This document shows, in pieces, positions 19,224 to 29,605 of a stretch of DNA of 64,000 bases. Each line of letters opens with the position of its first letter. Within the stretch, counting starts at the first letter, position 1. Source of the stretch: an uncultured Psychrobacter sp. (GTDB lineage Bacteria; Pseudomonadota; Gammaproteobacteria; Pseudomonadales; Moraxellaceae); contig NZ_CANMRN010000002.1 of assembly GCF_947500265.1 (NCBI RefSeq), forward strand, positions 248,001 to 312,000. Direction: 5' to 3'. The notes beneath the pieces are model-generated. The model saw nothing but the letters and a program-made list of their open reading frames with translations. It did not search any database and was not told the DNA's origin. The position numbers and the translations under genes are program-made.

Positions 19224-19330
19224 TATAGTCGATTCAATTTAAAAATAGTACAAGGCAACCGAGTGTAGATGTATATTAAATACTTCAAGCGAGGTTAACG
19301 CAGTAATATTTTTATAGTGGAATGACTATA
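19224..19330. repeat. MITE-like 107-bp repeat, copy 1
   Basis: 107 bp starting TATAGTCGATTC and ending GGAATGACTATA, which are imperfect inverted ends with TA at both outer edges. A second copy at 58552-58658 has the same length with about 9-10 differences. There is no coding capacity. The right end overlaps the last three bases of atoE: the TAG stop (19326-19328) is part of the element's TATAGTC end. Confidence 0.75.
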
Positions 19331-20672
19331 CCAATAGCCAGAACACGCCCATGATAATGGCACCAGAGACTGCCAGTACTATCAGACAGTAACCCATGAT
19401 AGCTCGCGCATCCAAACCTGCGATACCCAATAATGGCAAAGCCCAAAACGGTTGAATCATATTTGTCCATGCGTCACCCCACGCGATTGCCATGGCAGTA
19501 ATGGCTGGACTAACGCCTAGCTCAATACCAGCTGGAATCATAACAGGGCCCTGTACTGCAAACTGTCCACCGCCAGACGGCACAAAGACGTTGACCAAGC
19601 CAGCACTTAAAAATGCAAAGATCGGAAAGCTGTCTGCGGAAGCGGAATTGACAAAAAACTCGGTCACTTGCGTACTGATAGAGATACCATCCGCATTTGC
19701 TCCCGTCATAATGCCCATGATGCCACCGTAGAACGGGAACAATAGCACAATACCCGTGATGCCACCTATCCCTGAGTGTACGGCACGATAATAACGCTCT
19801 AGCGTGCCATGCGATAGCAAACCTATGAACAAGAATAGCCCAATGACGATGTTTAGCCCTAGGTTAAAACCGTTACTGCCAAACTCGCTGATATAGTACA
19901 TCAGTGCTAAGGCCAATAAGATGACAGCAATAATACGGCTATCATCTAATTTTTGTGCAGGCGTGTCTCTTTGGGGCGCGACGTAGATCTCTTCTTTGAT
20001 CAGCTTAGGATCAATAACCGTAGGGTTTTTAGGATGCATAAAGCGATTTAGCAGAGGCAAAATAACGATAAGCAAACCTACTAGCAGCATGTTGTAGCCT
20101 GCAAATACCGTCTGCGATAAAGGCACTGCTTCGGTCATGGTATTGCCTGATAGCGTCAGTAATGTGTCACCGCCAGAGCTGAGTGTCAGTGGTATAGAAC
20201 CTGAAAAACCACCATGCCAAATCACAAAGCCTGAATATGCAGCCGCGACCAATAGCGGATAATCGACGTTAGCCACTTTTCTGGCCAGTGCCTTTGCAAA
20301 GATTGCCCCAATGATTAAACCAAAGCCCCAGTTTATCCATGAACCAACCAATCCCACCAAGGTTGATACGATAATGGCGGTCGTAGGAGAGTGAACACGA
20401 CTAGCCAGATTGTCCAATAAACGCTGAATAAATGGAGCGCTAGCAAAGGCATAGCCTGTCACTAGGACCAACGCCATTTGCATGGCAAAGCTATGCAATG
20501 ACCACAGTCCATTGCCCCAATGCCCTGCCATATCAATTATATTCTGGCCAGTAGTAGCCAGTCCTACAGCAAACGCGATAAGGGTCAAAACGATCGAAAA
20601 TACGAATGGGGATGGTAGATAGCGATTGACTAACTGCACGCTCATATTAGTGATGGCACTAAACATATTCAC
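19326..20672 (-). CDS. atoE: Short-chain fatty acid transporter AtoE
   Basis: Inner-membrane permease of the AtoE family for acetoacetate and short-chain fatty acids. 448 residues with about 12 hydrophobic segments; family blocks NRYLPSPFVFSIVLT, GSWINWGFGLIIGAIFAK, YSGFVIWHGGFSGSIPLT and FVPSGGGQFAVQGPV are all present. It heads the minus-strand cluster atoE-scoA-scoB-hbdH. Its stop codon lies inside a MITE-like repeat, so the last few residues may have been changed by that insertion. Confidence 0.9.
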   Translation of the reverse strand: MNMFSAITNMSVQLVNRYLPSPFVFSIVLTLIAFAVGLATTGQNIIDMAGHWGNGLWSLHSFAMQMALVLVTGYAFASAPFIQRLLDNLASRVHSPTTAIIVSTLVGLVGSWINWGFGLIIGAIFAKALARKVANVDYPLLVAAAYSGFVIWHGGFSGSIPLTLSSGGDTLLTLSGNTMTEAVPLSQTVFAGYNMLLVGLLIVILPLLNRFMHPKNPTVIDPKLIKEEIYVAPQRDTPAQKLDDSRIIAVILLALALMYYISEFGSNGFNLGLNIVIGLFLFIGLLSHGTLERYYRAVHSGIGGITGIVLLFPFYGGIMGIMTGANADGISISTQVTEFFVNSASADSFPIFAFLSAGLVNVFVPSGGGQFAVQGPVMIPAGIELGVSPAITAMAIAWGDAWTNMIQPFWALPLLGIAGLDARAIMGYCLIVLAVSGAIIMGVFWLLV

Positions 20673-21075
20673 ATTCCTTGTAAATTTGATGTTTGGTTTT
20701 GAGAATTATTATTAGCGCTTTGTTAAACGCTTATCAGATTTAAGTGAGGTTACTGCCACTACATCTGATAAAGGGCAAGCATTATATTTTACATTAGCAT
20801 CCATAACAATACATTCTATCTCGCTATATCATGCGTGAAACACTTATGCTAACTTAACATATTATTTTCATAGCGACTAGAAAATAACCATCAGCGCATG
20901 TGAGTCAAGGCTGTGTAGGAGTTAAATTGTCGAGATATTAATGATTAGCAGTCTATGAGTCTAGATTTATGTTTGATAAAACAGACGACATAGGCTTATT
21001 TTGATTAATTTTATTGACCTATATCGACAGGCACGGCATACTCGCTGCCTTATTTTTTTGCCAAGGAGGGCCGTC
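20673..21075. promoter_or_regulatory. Divergent regulatory region of the ketone-body cluster
   Basis: 403 bases between the divergent atoE and GntP-type genes. The only strong feature is an inverted repeat TTATCAGAT (20731-20739) / ATCTGATAA (20763-20771) with AGTG / CACT inside, about 60-100 bases before the atoE start; it could be an operator shared by both units. No regulator gene is adjacent. Confidence 0.4.
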
Positions 21076-22491
21076 ATGTTTAGTACACTTGCTATTGTCA
21101 TTACCCTATTATTACTCATGTTCTTTGCTTATCGCGGTTATTCTGTGCTGATCCTAGCACCGATTATGGCGACATTAGCAGTCTTACTGTCAGGTGACTT
21201 CTTAAGCACCATTCCCGCTTATACCGATGTCTTTATGGGCGCGTTAAGTGGATTCTTACTCAAATTCTTCCCGATATTCTTGCTAGGCGCACTATTTGGC
21301 CGCCTAATGGCAGACTCTGGCGCAGCAACCGCCATTGCCAATACGGTCGTCGAAAAGCTCGGTGCGAGCAAAGCCATCCTTGCGGTGATTTTGGTCTGTG
21401 CTATTTTGACCTATGGTGGCGTATCATTGTTCGTTGTGGCTTTTGCTATCTATCCAATCGCCAAAGACTTGTTTAGAGCGGCAGATATCCCAAAACGTTT
21501 GATTCCAGCAGCGATTGCCCTAGGGTCATTTACGTTTACGATGACCGCATTGCCAGGCACGCCAGCTATCCAGAATGCCATTCCAATTCCTTACTACAAC
21601 ACCAACGTATTTGCCGCGCCTATTTTGGGTATCATCGGTGGTACGATCATGTTTGTTTGTGGTTGGATGTGGCTTCAGTCACGCGCCAGAAAAGCCAATG
21701 CAGCAGGCGAAGGTTATGGTCAGCATGACGAAGAAGATGTAGGCGGCGTTGGCGCAACTGCAAAAGAAGCTGAGGTATTAAACACTCACCATACTTCTTT
21801 TACCATTGCGATGATTCCACTTGTATTGGTCATTGGCTTGAACGCTCTATTGACCTATATGGTTTTCCCATCGATAGACTTTAGTAGTCTACAAACTCAA
21901 TTCCCAGACTTAAATATCGCAGGCTCGCTTGGGTTATGGTCAATTATTATCTCGTTGGTCGTGGCTTGTGTGGTGTTAATTTTGCTCCGTATCGGACATT
22001 GGAATAACCTACAAAAAACCATTAACCGTGGTACTTATGATTCTATGTTGCCAATTTTTAATACCGCATCAGAAGTGGGTTACGGAGCAGTTATCGCCTC
22101 ACTAGCAGGCTTCCTGATCATTCGTGATAGCATCCTAAACCTAAACCCTGATAACCCTCTGATCTCAGAAGCAGTCGCGATGACTACGCTTGCTGGTATC
22201 ACAGGTTCATCGTCTGGTGGTTTGAGTATTGCGCTGTCGACATTAGGTGAAGATTATCTAAGAATGGCGGTCAATGCCGGCATCGACCCTGAGCTAATGC
22301 ACCGTGTAGCTGTCATGGCGGCAGGTGGTCTCGATACACTTCCGCACAGTGGCGCTGTCATTACCTTGCTAGCGATTTGTGGTCTGACCCATAAGCAGTC
22401 TTATTTGAACTTGGCAATGGTTACAATGGTCATCCCATTGGTCGCTGTAGTCGCTGTGATTATCTTAGGTACGATGTTTGGTTCATTCTAA
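21076..22491 (+). CDS. GntP-family permease, probably for 3-hydroxybutyrate or a related acid
   Basis: 471-residue inner-membrane permease with about 12 hydrophobic segments. GntP-family blocks include FFPIFLLGALFGRLMADSGAA and AGITGSSSGGLSIALSTLGEDYL, then GGLDTLPHSGAVITLLAICGLTHKQSY. The start at 21076 is fixed by a near-perfect AAGGAGGG site at 21063; an upstream in-frame start at 21001 lacks one. It diverges from the atoE-scoAB-hbdH cluster. GntP-family genes beside scoAB/hbd genes are known elsewhere, so a hydroxybutyrate substrate is a reasonable inference but not shown by sequence. Confidence 0.8.
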   Translation: MFSTLAIVITLLLLMFFAYRGYSVLILAPIMATLAVLLSGDFLSTIPAYTDVFMGALSGFLLKFFPIFLLGALFGRLMADSGAATAIANTVVEKLGASKAILAVILVCAILTYGGVSLFVVAFAIYPIAKDLFRAADIPKRLIPAAIALGSFTFTMTALPGTPAIQNAIPIPYYNTNVFAAPILGIIGGTIMFVCGWMWLQSRARKANAAGEGYGQHDEEDVGGVGATAKEAEVLNTHHTSFTIAMIPLVLVIGLNALLTYMVFPSIDFSSLQTQFPDLNIAGSLGLWSIIISLVVACVVLILLRIGHWNNLQKTINRGTYDSMLPIFNTASEVGYGAVIASLAGFLIIRDSILNLNPDNPLISEAVAMTTLAGITGSSSGGLSIALSTLGEDYLRMAVNAGIDPELMHRVAVMAAGGLDTLPHSGAVITLLAICGLTHKQSYLNLAMVTMVIPLVAVVAVIILGTMFGSF

Positions 22492-22557
22492 GCTAGCTTA
22501 GTCGCTTAGCCATTTATTATGACTAACTACTAGTATCTAAGCGAATAATGGATAAAT

Positions 22558-22594
22558 AAAAAACCCACTTGGCATACTGCTTGGTGGGTTTTTT
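22558..22594 (+). terminator. Terminator of the GntP-type gene
   Basis: AAAAAACCCAC / GTGGGTTTTTT hairpin, 67 bases after the stop. Confidence 0.85.
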
Positions 22595-22851
22595 CATGGC
22601 TGATTGATAACTATTCTATAACTATCAAATACGATGCAAGGCTGTTGTTTATGGTTACTAAATGCCTGCCAAATGAGAAGTAATTACCAAGGAATATCAC
22701 AAATTTATTTGATTTACGGTATCATAGGCACACTTTTTGAATTTTTATTATTTTTAGAAGTTTTTAGCATTAACGATGTCACATCGATGAGCGATGAACC
22801 GCTTAAGATGTTCGATAACTAACCCGTTTATATAAAAATATAGGTGATTTT

Positions 22852-24945
22852 GTGCGTGAGATTCTAGTAACCAGTGCGCTGCCCTACGCCAATGGCTATA
22901 TCCATTTGGGGCATCTTGTAGAGTATATTCAGACTGACATTTGGGTACGTGCGATGAAAGCGCAAGGCCATCAGGTCACCTATGTCTGCGCGGATGATGC
23001 ACACGGTACGGCAATCATGCTCAAAGCAGAAGCCAATGGCGTAACACCAGAAGAGCAAATTGCCTCAGTTAAAGCCTCACATGAAGCGGATTTTTCAAAG
23101 TTCCTTATCAACTTTGATAACTACCACAGCACCCATTCAGAAGAAAACAAACAGTTCTCTGAGCTGATTTATCGTCGTCTAAATGATGCTGGTCATATCA
23201 GTACAAAAGATGTCGAGCAACTGTTTGATCCTGAAAAGCAATTATTCTTAGCCGATCGCTTTGTCAAAGGTACTTGCCCAGAGTGTGATTCACCAGACCA
23301 GTACGGCGATAACTGCGAAGTATGTGGCACCACTTACGATGCAACAGATCTAAAAAACCCGCATTCAACATTGTCTAATGCAACGCCTGTACTCAAAACC
23401 TCTAAGCATTATTTCTTTGATTTGCCAGAGTTTGAGCAATTCTTAAAAGACTGGACGCGCAGTGACAACCGTTTGCAAACGTCAGTCGCTAATAAACTGC
23501 AAGAATGGTTTGAGGCAGGACTTGCCAGCTGGGATATCTCACGCGATGCGCCCTACTTTGGCTTCCAAATTCCAGATACCCCAAGTGATGAGCCAGACAA
23601 ATATTTTTATGTGTGGCTAGATGCGCCAGTTGGCTACATGGCAAGCTTTAAAAACCTATGTGATAAGCGTGCAGGGACAGACCAAGCACTTGATTTTGAC
23701 CGCTACTGGGCACAAGAAAACGAGCATAAAACCGAGGTTTATCACTTCATTGGTAAAGACATCGTTTACTTTCATGCCTTGTTTTGGCCAGCCATGCTAG
23801 CTGGTAGTGAGTTACGCACGCCGACTGGTGTTTTTGCCCATGGTTTCTTGATGGTCAATGGCGAAAAAATGAGTAAGTCACGCGGTACTTTTATCAAGGC
23901 CGAGACTTATGCTGAGCACTTACATCCTGAATATTTGCGTTATTACTTTGCCAGTAAACTGTCTGATAAAGTTGAAGACATTAATTTAGATTTAGAAGAC
24001 TTTATGCAAAAGGTCAACTCTGACTTGGTTGGTAAAGTCGTCAATATTGCCAGTCGTAGTGCAGGGTTCTTGGTTAAGAAGTACGACGGCATGCTGTCAG
24101 AAGTTTGCGTCGAGTCAGAGCTATTAGAAGACATCACCAAAACGGGCGATGAGATTGCTGCTGCTTATGAGAATCGTGAATTCTCGCGTGCTATGCGTTT
24201 AATCATGCAATGTGCGGACAAAGCCAACGAATATATCGATGCCAAAAAACCATGGTCACTAGCGAAGTTGGAGGGTACTGAGCAAGAAGTTCAAGACGTC
24301 TGCTCGGTCGCTATCAATATTTTCCGTCAATTGATGGTTTATCTCGCGCCAGTATTACCTGAGCTGACTAATAATGCCAAAGAGTTTTTGAACCTTGATG
24401 ATTTAAGTTTTGCCAGTCGTAATGAGTGGTTACTAGGTCATAAAATCAATAAGTTCAAACCACTGATGCAGCGTATCGAAGAAAAAGATATTGAAGCAAT
24501 GGTAGAAGATTCTAAAGCATCCTTAACTCAAGCAGACGCTCCTGCTGCAACTGAAAGTAGTAAGCCTGCCGCAAAAGACAAAACACCTGCAACAAATGCA
24601 GGTGCTGAGCAAACTGACTATATTGGTATCGAAGACTTTGCCAAAGTCGAGATGAAAGTCGCACACGTTTTAGAGTGTAACCATGTAGAAGGTGCTGATA
24701 AGTTACTACAGTTCACGCTAGATGTTGGTGAAGACAAACCACGCAATGTGTTTAGCGGTATTCGTAAGTTCTATGAACCTGAGCAATTGATTAATAAGAA
24801 AGTCATTTGCGTGACCAATCTTGCACCGCGTAAGATGAAATTTGGTGTATCAGAAGGCATGGTACTATCAACTGGTGAGCCAAAGACGGGCTTGACGGTT
24901 GTTACTTTACCGGATGCTTGTGTCGTTGGCGACGTACTGGCATAA
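22852..24945 (+). CDS. metG: Methionyl-tRNA synthetase
   Basis: Charges tRNA-Met. Class I synthetase: HIGH-type motif as HLGH (17-20) after [10 protein letters not shown]; zinc knuckle [17 protein letters not shown] (residues 142-158); KMSKS at MSKSRGT (near 342); C-terminal tRNA-binding OB domain ([20 protein letters not shown] to the end) joined by an Ala/Lys/Thr-rich linker around 560-590. Length 697 fits the two-domain bacterial type. The start is GTG (22852), preceded by AGGTG; the adjacent [15 protein letters not shown] matches family N termini. Confidence 0.96.
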   Translation: MREILVTSALPYANGYIHLGHLVEYIQTDIWVRAMKAQGHQVTYVCADDAHGTAIMLKAEANGVTPEEQIASVKASHEADFSKFLINFDNYHSTHSEENKQFSELIYRRLNDAGHISTKDVEQLFDPEKQLFLADRFVKGTCPECDSPDQYGDNCEVCGTTYDATDLKNPHSTLSNATPVLKTSKHYFFDLPEFEQFLKDWTRSDNRLQTSVANKLQEWFEAGLASWDISRDAPYFGFQIPDTPSDEPDKYFYVWLDAPVGYMASFKNLCDKRAGTDQALDFDRYWAQENEHKTEVYHFIGKDIVYFHALFWPAMLAGSELRTPTGVFAHGFLMVNGEKMSKSRGTFIKAETYAEHLHPEYLRYYFASKLSDKVEDINLDLEDFMQKVNSDLVGKVVNIASRSAGFLVKKYDGMLSEVCVESELLEDITKTGDEIAAAYENREFSRAMRLIMQCADKANEYIDAKKPWSLAKLEGTEQEVQDVCSVAINIFRQLMVYLAPVLPELTNNAKEFLNLDDLSFASRNEWLLGHKINKFKPLMQRIEEKDIEAMVEDSKASLTQADAPAATESSKPAAKDKTPATNAGAEQTDYIGIEDFAKVEMKVAHVLECNHVEGADKLLQFTLDVGEDKPRNVFSGIRKFYEPEQLINKKVICVTNLAPRKMKFGVSEGMVLSTGEPKTGLTVVTLPDACVVGDVLA

Positions 24946-24970
24946 CGGTTATTTTTAGGATTAAAAAATA

Positions 24971-25002
24971 AAAAAAGATGCCCTAAGCGGCATCTTTTTT
25001 TT
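24971..25002 (+). terminator. Terminator of metG
   Basis: AAAAAAGATGCC / GGCATCTTTTTTTT hairpin 26 bases after the stop; its A-rich left arm could also serve the converging gene at 25043. Confidence 0.88.
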
Positions 25003-25042
25003 ATGGTTGATTTAGCAAATGGCTAAAAACCAAGCCTGATAC

Positions 25043-25432
25043 TTATCTACTCAAAATATCGATAATCTGTAAAGTATCATTAATCACCGTCACAATGTTA
25101 TTTTCTGGCGTACGAATACGAACGTAACGGTCATCATAACGATCTAAAACGACAGAGCGGTCATAATCTCTTCTATCAATCTTGCCGACTACTCTATAAC
25201 CGTATCTATCAAGATCACGCTTAAATGAGGCGTTAGGACTAGCATTGCGATAAGCGTTAATACTTGGGTGGGCGTTGCCGCTATGCTTATAGTTTTTACT
25301 AACATGGGCAGAGTTACCTTTGCTATTACCGTGCCCGTTTCCATGACCATCTTTTGCCATAGCAGGCAATCCAATCAAAGAAGTAGCAGTGATACCCGCG
25401 ATGGTTAATAATTTAAGATTTGCAGTGTTCAT
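25043..25432 (-). CDS. Small exported protein of unknown function
   Basis: 129 residues with a clear signal peptide (MNTANLKLLTIAGITATSL core, cleavage after AMA). The mature part opens with a Gly/His/Asn-rich stretch (GHGNGHGNSKGN) and continues with a charged Arg/Asp/Tyr segment (DRYGYRVVGKIDRRDYDRS) and a beta-like end. It resembles small periplasmic proteins with RcnB-like or PepSY-like C termini, but I cannot assign a family. The start at 25432 is chosen over 25507 because AAGGAT and the signal peptide begin there. Confidence 0.65.
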   Translation of the reverse strand: MNTANLKLLTIAGITATSLIGLPAMAKDGHGNGHGNSKGNSAHVSKNYKHSGNAHPSINAYRNASPNASFKRDLDRYGYRVVGKIDRRDYDRSVVLDRYDDRYVRIRTPENNIVTVINDTLQIIDILSR

Positions 25433-26031
25433 AATATTATCCTTAAAATAGTCATTCGAAAAAGTTAGATAAATAATAGCGTCTATTTCATATCCACTAT
25501 TCAGCACAATGTCATCGAAATGACTGGATTATCCTTAGACTTATTATGTTTCTCGTATGAAAATTAGCTTACGTTAATTATGAAGTGAGTACGTAATAGA
25601 TGCGTTGCTAGGATGTAAGTCTTTTGCATATGGTTTGAGCAAACAAAAGTACCCTAGCGGCATCCGTTATATTCAGATCTACATAAGAGCTTCAATGCCT
25701 CACGCGTCTTAATAAGATAAAAAGAAGTGATGATTTTTTTATTATCCATCACCATGACCGCTACACATTAATTTCTTATTGCGATAACTTACATTACTGT
25801 CATAATATGAACATAATAATCGATGGAACGATTACTTTATTTAATTGTTAGCCTGCTATCTCAGCATCAACATAGCATTGACTTGGCTAATCTGCATTCT
25901 TCAATATCATGGTAAAAAAACCAAAGTACACCAGACAGATGAGCAAAATCACTACTATATAAGTTAGTAGGCTCAGTCTGGCCGTATCTACTTGGTTTTT
26001 CGATTGATATAACCTATGAGTTAACCTAATA
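25433..26031. other. Intergenic, no gene seen
   Basis: About 600 AT-rich bases between divergent genes. A hydrophobic minus frame (25887-26189) overlaps the start of the next gene and has no ribosome site. No RNA gene or clear repeat was found; it must hold the promoter for the ABC transporter operon. Confidence 0.4.
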
Positions 26032-27081
26032 ATGACTATCGCTTCTACTCTACGCTTAAGCCTATATGGCGTTGCTCTTAGTGCCATTAGCACACTTGGA
26101 CTAATCGGCTGCTCAAACTCCTCTACCGAGACCGCAGCGACTGCTGAAAATAGCACGGCTACAGACAAACCTGCCAAATCTATTGCCATTACTCAAATCG
26201 TTGAGCATCCATCATTAGATGATATGCGCCGCGGTATTATTGATGAATTGGCTGATAACGGTTATGTCGAAGGTCAGAACCTAACTGTTAACTTTCAAAG
26301 TGCGCAAGGGAATACAGCGACTGCAGGACAGATTGCCAAGCAATTTGCAGGAGACAATCCTGACGCAATCGTAGCAATCTCAACGCCTTCTGCGCAGTCA
26401 GTGGTAGCCGCGACCACCACTATCCCTATTATCTACACTGCTGTGTCAGATCCATTGGGTGCCAAACTCATCACAGCCGATGGCAAGCCTTTTCAAAGCA
26501 ATTTGACTGGACTCTCAAGCCAGCTACCTCTAGAGCCGCAGTTGGATTTATTGCAGCAGATAAAACCTGACTTAAAAACCATCGGTTATGTCTATAGCCC
26601 AGGTGAAGCAAACTCAGTGTCATTGCGTGAGAACCTAAAACAAGCTCTGCCAGCACGAGGTCTGTCCCTATTAGACATTCCTGCCAATCGTCCAACGGAT
26701 ATCGGTATGGCGACGCGCAGCTTGCAAGGACGCGCAGATATCATCTATACCTCATTTGACAACAATGTTGCCTCTGCCTTTGAGGCCATGACCCAAGCAG
26801 CAAATGAGCTAAAGTTACCGATTATCGCGTCTGATGAATTCAGTGTAAAACGCGGCGCGACTGCTGCGCTTGGTGTTAATGACTATGACTTTGGTCGTAC
26901 TACTGGCAAGATGGTATATCGCGTGTTAAATGGCGAAGCGGTCAATACTATCAAACCTGAAGTCATGAATGATCTGACACTATATGTCAGTCCTAAGCAT
27001 GCCAAAACACAAGGTGTCAGCTTGCCAGCAGAGTTACTAAAAAACGCCATCAATGTTGATATTGATGCCGAAACCAAATAA
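26032..27081 (+). CDS. ABC transporter substrate-binding lipoprotein (TrpX-like), copy 1
   Basis: 349-residue periplasmic receptor of the ABC_sub_bind family (the TrpX/BMP-like group that binds amino acids or other small ligands). Lipoprotein signal with lipobox LIGC (Cys 27), a Ser/Thr/Ala linker, then family blocks ITQIVEHPSLDDMRRGIIDEL, VNFQSAQGNTATAGQIAKQF, TIGYVYSPGEANS and LYVSPKHAKTQGVSLP. A close paralogue follows at 27159, sharing whole runs such as the VNFQSAQGN block, so this is a tandem duplication. A permease and an ATPase gene lie downstream. The ligand is unknown; aromatic amino acids are possible. Confidence 0.85.
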   Translation: MTIASTLRLSLYGVALSAISTLGLIGCSNSSTETAATAENSTATDKPAKSIAITQIVEHPSLDDMRRGIIDELADNGYVEGQNLTVNFQSAQGNTATAGQIAKQFAGDNPDAIVAISTPSAQSVVAATTTIPIIYTAVSDPLGAKLITADGKPFQSNLTGLSSQLPLEPQLDLLQQIKPDLKTIGYVYSPGEANSVSLRENLKQALPARGLSLLDIPANRPTDIGMATRSLQGRADIIYTSFDNNVASAFEAMTQAANELKLPIIASDEFSVKRGATAALGVNDYDFGRTTGKMVYRVLNGEAVNTIKPEVMNDLTLYVSPKHAKTQGVSLPAELLKNAINVDIDAETK

Positions 27082-27158
27082 AAAGTAGTAAGCTATCTAT
27101 TAGCTCGTCAATTATTTATATAGTGTATGGACACACTATTATTTTAGGAGTAAGACCC

Positions 27159-28199
27159 ATGTTGTCTCAAAATCGTTTTGGTCGTTTTAATTTCGGTAAG
27201 GCTTTATTATTAGGCGGTGTATGTACGGCTATCTTGACTGGTTGTAACCAATCAGCACAAGATGATGGCTCCACGGATGCTGCCGCTACTGGTGATGCAG
27301 CGACAGCTATGAAGACCGTTGCTATTACCGCTATCGTCGAACATCCAGCGCTTGATGATGTACGTAAAGGCGTCATCGACGAGCTAAACGAAGCAGGCTT
27401 CAAGGATGGTGAAAACTTAACCGTTAACTTCCAAAGCGCGCAAGGAAACACTGCTACTGCTGGTCAGATTGCCAAGCAATTTGTCGCTGATGCGCCAGAT
27501 GTTATCGTCGCTATTGCAACACCATCTGCTCAATCTGTTGCCGCTTCTACTAGCAGCATTCCATTGGTATTCTCAGCAGTTACTGACCCAGTAGCAGCCA
27601 AACTGGTACCTAAGCTAGATGGCTCTGGCACCAACGTCACAGGCGCATCAGATGCCCTACCGTATGAGCCACAAATTGATTTGATGCGTCAAATCATTCC
27701 ATCATTGAAGAACGTCGGCTATGTCTATAGCCCAGGTGAAGTCAACTCAACGATTATCTTAAAAAATCTAAAAGAGAAGCTAACACCACTCGGTATCAAT
27801 GTATTAGAAGCGCCTGCACAGCGTAGTAATGACATTGCGATGGCAGCGCGTAGTCTCGAAGGTAAGGTCGATATGATCTACACTTCAACTGACAACAACG
27901 TAGTATCAGCGTACGAGTCACTTTATCAAATCGCTAAACAAAGTAAGATTCCTCTTATTGCCTCAGACACTAGCTCAGTTGAGCGCGGTGCTGTTGCTGC
28001 CTTAGGCGTGAACTACTATGAGCTTGGCCGCGAAACTGGTAAAATTGTCGTACGTATCTTAAACGGTGAAAAAGCAGGCGCTATCCCTGTTTACACTCCA
28101 CAAGCGCTTGATCTATACGTCAGTCCAAAACACGCTAAAGAAGAAGGCATCACGTTGCCACAAGCGGTTATCGATAAAGCTAAAGAAGTGGTAGAATAA
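27159..28199 (+). CDS. ABC transporter substrate-binding lipoprotein (TrpX-like), copy 2
   Basis: 346 residues, tandem paralogue of the upstream gene with the same layout: lipobox LTGC, Asp/Ala/Thr-rich linker, then the ABC_sub_bind fold. The start at 27159 is fixed by TAGGAG nine bases upstream; the open frame begins at 27123 without such a site. Differences from copy 1 cluster around residues 150-165 and 190-215, near the likely ligand cleft, so the two receptors may bind different ligands while sharing one permease. Confidence 0.85.
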   Translation: MLSQNRFGRFNFGKALLLGGVCTAILTGCNQSAQDDGSTDAAATGDAATAMKTVAITAIVEHPALDDVRKGVIDELNEAGFKDGENLTVNFQSAQGNTATAGQIAKQFVADAPDVIVAIATPSAQSVAASTSSIPLVFSAVTDPVAAKLVPKLDGSGTNVTGASDALPYEPQIDLMRQIIPSLKNVGYVYSPGEVNSTIILKNLKEKLTPLGINVLEAPAQRSNDIAMAARSLEGKVDMIYTSTDNNVVSAYESLYQIAKQSKIPLIASDTSSVERGAVAALGVNYYELGRETGKIVVRILNGEKAGAIPVYTPQALDLYVSPKHAKEEGITLPQAVIDKAKEVVE

Positions 28200-28641
28200 C
28201 GCACCTTTGTATTTGGCTCAAAATAGCAGGTATAAATAGGAAAGCGACACTACTTAATACTGTGTTGTATACCTTAAATATACGGCTAATGATTAAATAA
28301 GAAACCCAGCTATGAGTCATTAGGCTGGGCTTCTTGTCTAAACAGAGTCTTTTTTTGCAAGCGTGCTTAATAGTGCTGTATTTGTCTGAGAATTTATCTG
28401 ATACTTGTTAAGTAGATGATATGTTGATTGATTACATTGCAGTGCCTTGAACCATTGCTTCAAACCAAGGTAGCTTATGATCGTTGTTAATCGTGATATG
28501 TTTTGGTTTACCCTAACCGCAGATTGCTTAATCTGTTAAATTCACCGCTTAGCTGTTTAGCAGGTAGATGATTTTGGCAATTGCCATTTACTTATCTTGG
28601 TACCATACGCTAGACACTTGGTTATGACTTACTGATCTCTT
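28200..28641. other. Intergenic between receptor and permease genes
   Basis: 442 bases without a gene inside the transporter cluster. It holds a hairpin GAAACCCAGC / GCTGGGCTTC (28301-28333, one mismatch) that may end or attenuate transcription after the second receptor gene, keeping receptor expression above that of the membrane parts. Confidence 0.45.
28301..28334 (+). terminator. Possible terminator/attenuator after the second receptor gene
   Basis: Ten-base stem with one mismatch and a 13-base loop, followed by TTCTTGTC; the T run is weak. Confidence 0.45.
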
Positions 28642-29541
28642 ATGTCTTTAATTGCTTTTTTTGGTGCGCTTGAAAGTGGTCTGATTTATGGCCTAGTAGC
28701 ACTCGGTGTGCTTATCTCATTTCGTACGCTCGACTTTCCAGATTTGACCGCTGACGGTAGTTTCCCGTTAGGTGGTGCAGTCGCTGGTATTTCTATCATC
28801 GCTGGTATCAACCCATGGTTGGCCTGTGCTTTTGGGATGTTAGCAGGTTCAGTCGCTGGTATCGTCACTGCATGGTTGCATGTCAAACTTGGCATCTTGC
28901 AACTGCTTGCCAGTATCTTGGTCATGGTTGCCTTATATTCTGTCAACCTACGCATCATGGGCGCGCCAAACCTACCCTTGCTTGGCGAAACCACAGTGTT
29001 TAGCACCTTGGTGACCGATGGTAATGGTTATTGGATGCGCTGCCTGATTATCGGTGTCGTTGTCGCAGCTGCTATGTTATTTTTGAACTGGTTCTATAGC
29101 ACTGAGACAGGTCTGTCGATGCGCGCTACTGGCTCAAACCTAAGAATGGCACAGGCGCAAGGTATCAATACCTCGTGGATGACCATCATCGGTATGGCGA
29201 TTTCTAACGGTTTGATTGCCTTAGCGGGAGCGCTGTTTGTTCAGACTCAGGGTGGCGCAGATATCTCGATTGGTATCGGTACGATTGTTATCGGTCTAGC
29301 AGCAGTCATCATCGGTGAGACGATCATTCCTGCCAAGCGTATTTGGCTGATTACCTTTGCCGTTGTTGTCGGCGCGGTATTGTATAAGCTGTTTATTCAG
29401 GTCGCATTATCAAGCGATACGCTACGTAGTATCGGCTTTGGTCCACAGGATTTGAACTTGATTACCGCATTGCTCGTGGTACTAGCCTTGGTATTGCCAA
29501 AAGCGAAAACCAAGTTTTTATCACGCAAGGTTCGCGCCTAA
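28642..29541 (+). CDS. ABC transporter permease (branched-chain/TrpY-like)
   Basis: 299-residue inner-membrane permease of the BPD_transp_2 group with 8-9 hydrophobic segments. Typical blocks: GLIYGLVALGVLISFRTLDFPDLTADGS at the start and ETGLSMRATGSNLRMAQAQGI, the coupling-helix region that contacts the ATPase. It sits between the duplicated receptors and the ATPase gene. No strong ribosome site precedes the ATG. Confidence 0.87.
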   Translation: MSLIAFFGALESGLIYGLVALGVLISFRTLDFPDLTADGSFPLGGAVAGISIIAGINPWLACAFGMLAGSVAGIVTAWLHVKLGILQLLASILVMVALYSVNLRIMGAPNLPLLGETTVFSTLVTDGNGYWMRCLIIGVVVAAAMLFLNWFYSTETGLSMRATGSNLRMAQAQGINTSWMTIIGMAISNGLIALAGALFVQTQGGADISIGIGTIVIGLAAVIIGETIIPAKRIWLITFAVVVGAVLYKLFIQVALSSDTLRSIGFGPQDLNLITALLVVLALVLPKAKTKFLSRKVRA

Positions 29542-29605
29542 TGACAGTCAAAGCAGGTATTTTTAACACTTGCGACGCTTGAAGAGATAATAAGGAATAA
29601 CGATT

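Noticed and set aside
21034..21049. Possible sigma-54 promoter (GG-N10-GC) before the GntP-type gene
   Set aside because: Only the GG/GC dinucleotides fit; flanking consensus bases are poor and the leader would be too short for the ribosome site.
22634..22822. 62-codon frame before metG
   Set aside because: No ribosome site, low-complexity hydrophobic composition, and it lies in the metG promoter region.
25887..26189. 100-codon minus frame with a hydrophobic C-terminal stretch
   Set aside because: Overlaps the start of the receptor gene on the other strand, has no ribosome site, and most of its length is a shadow of real coding sequence.
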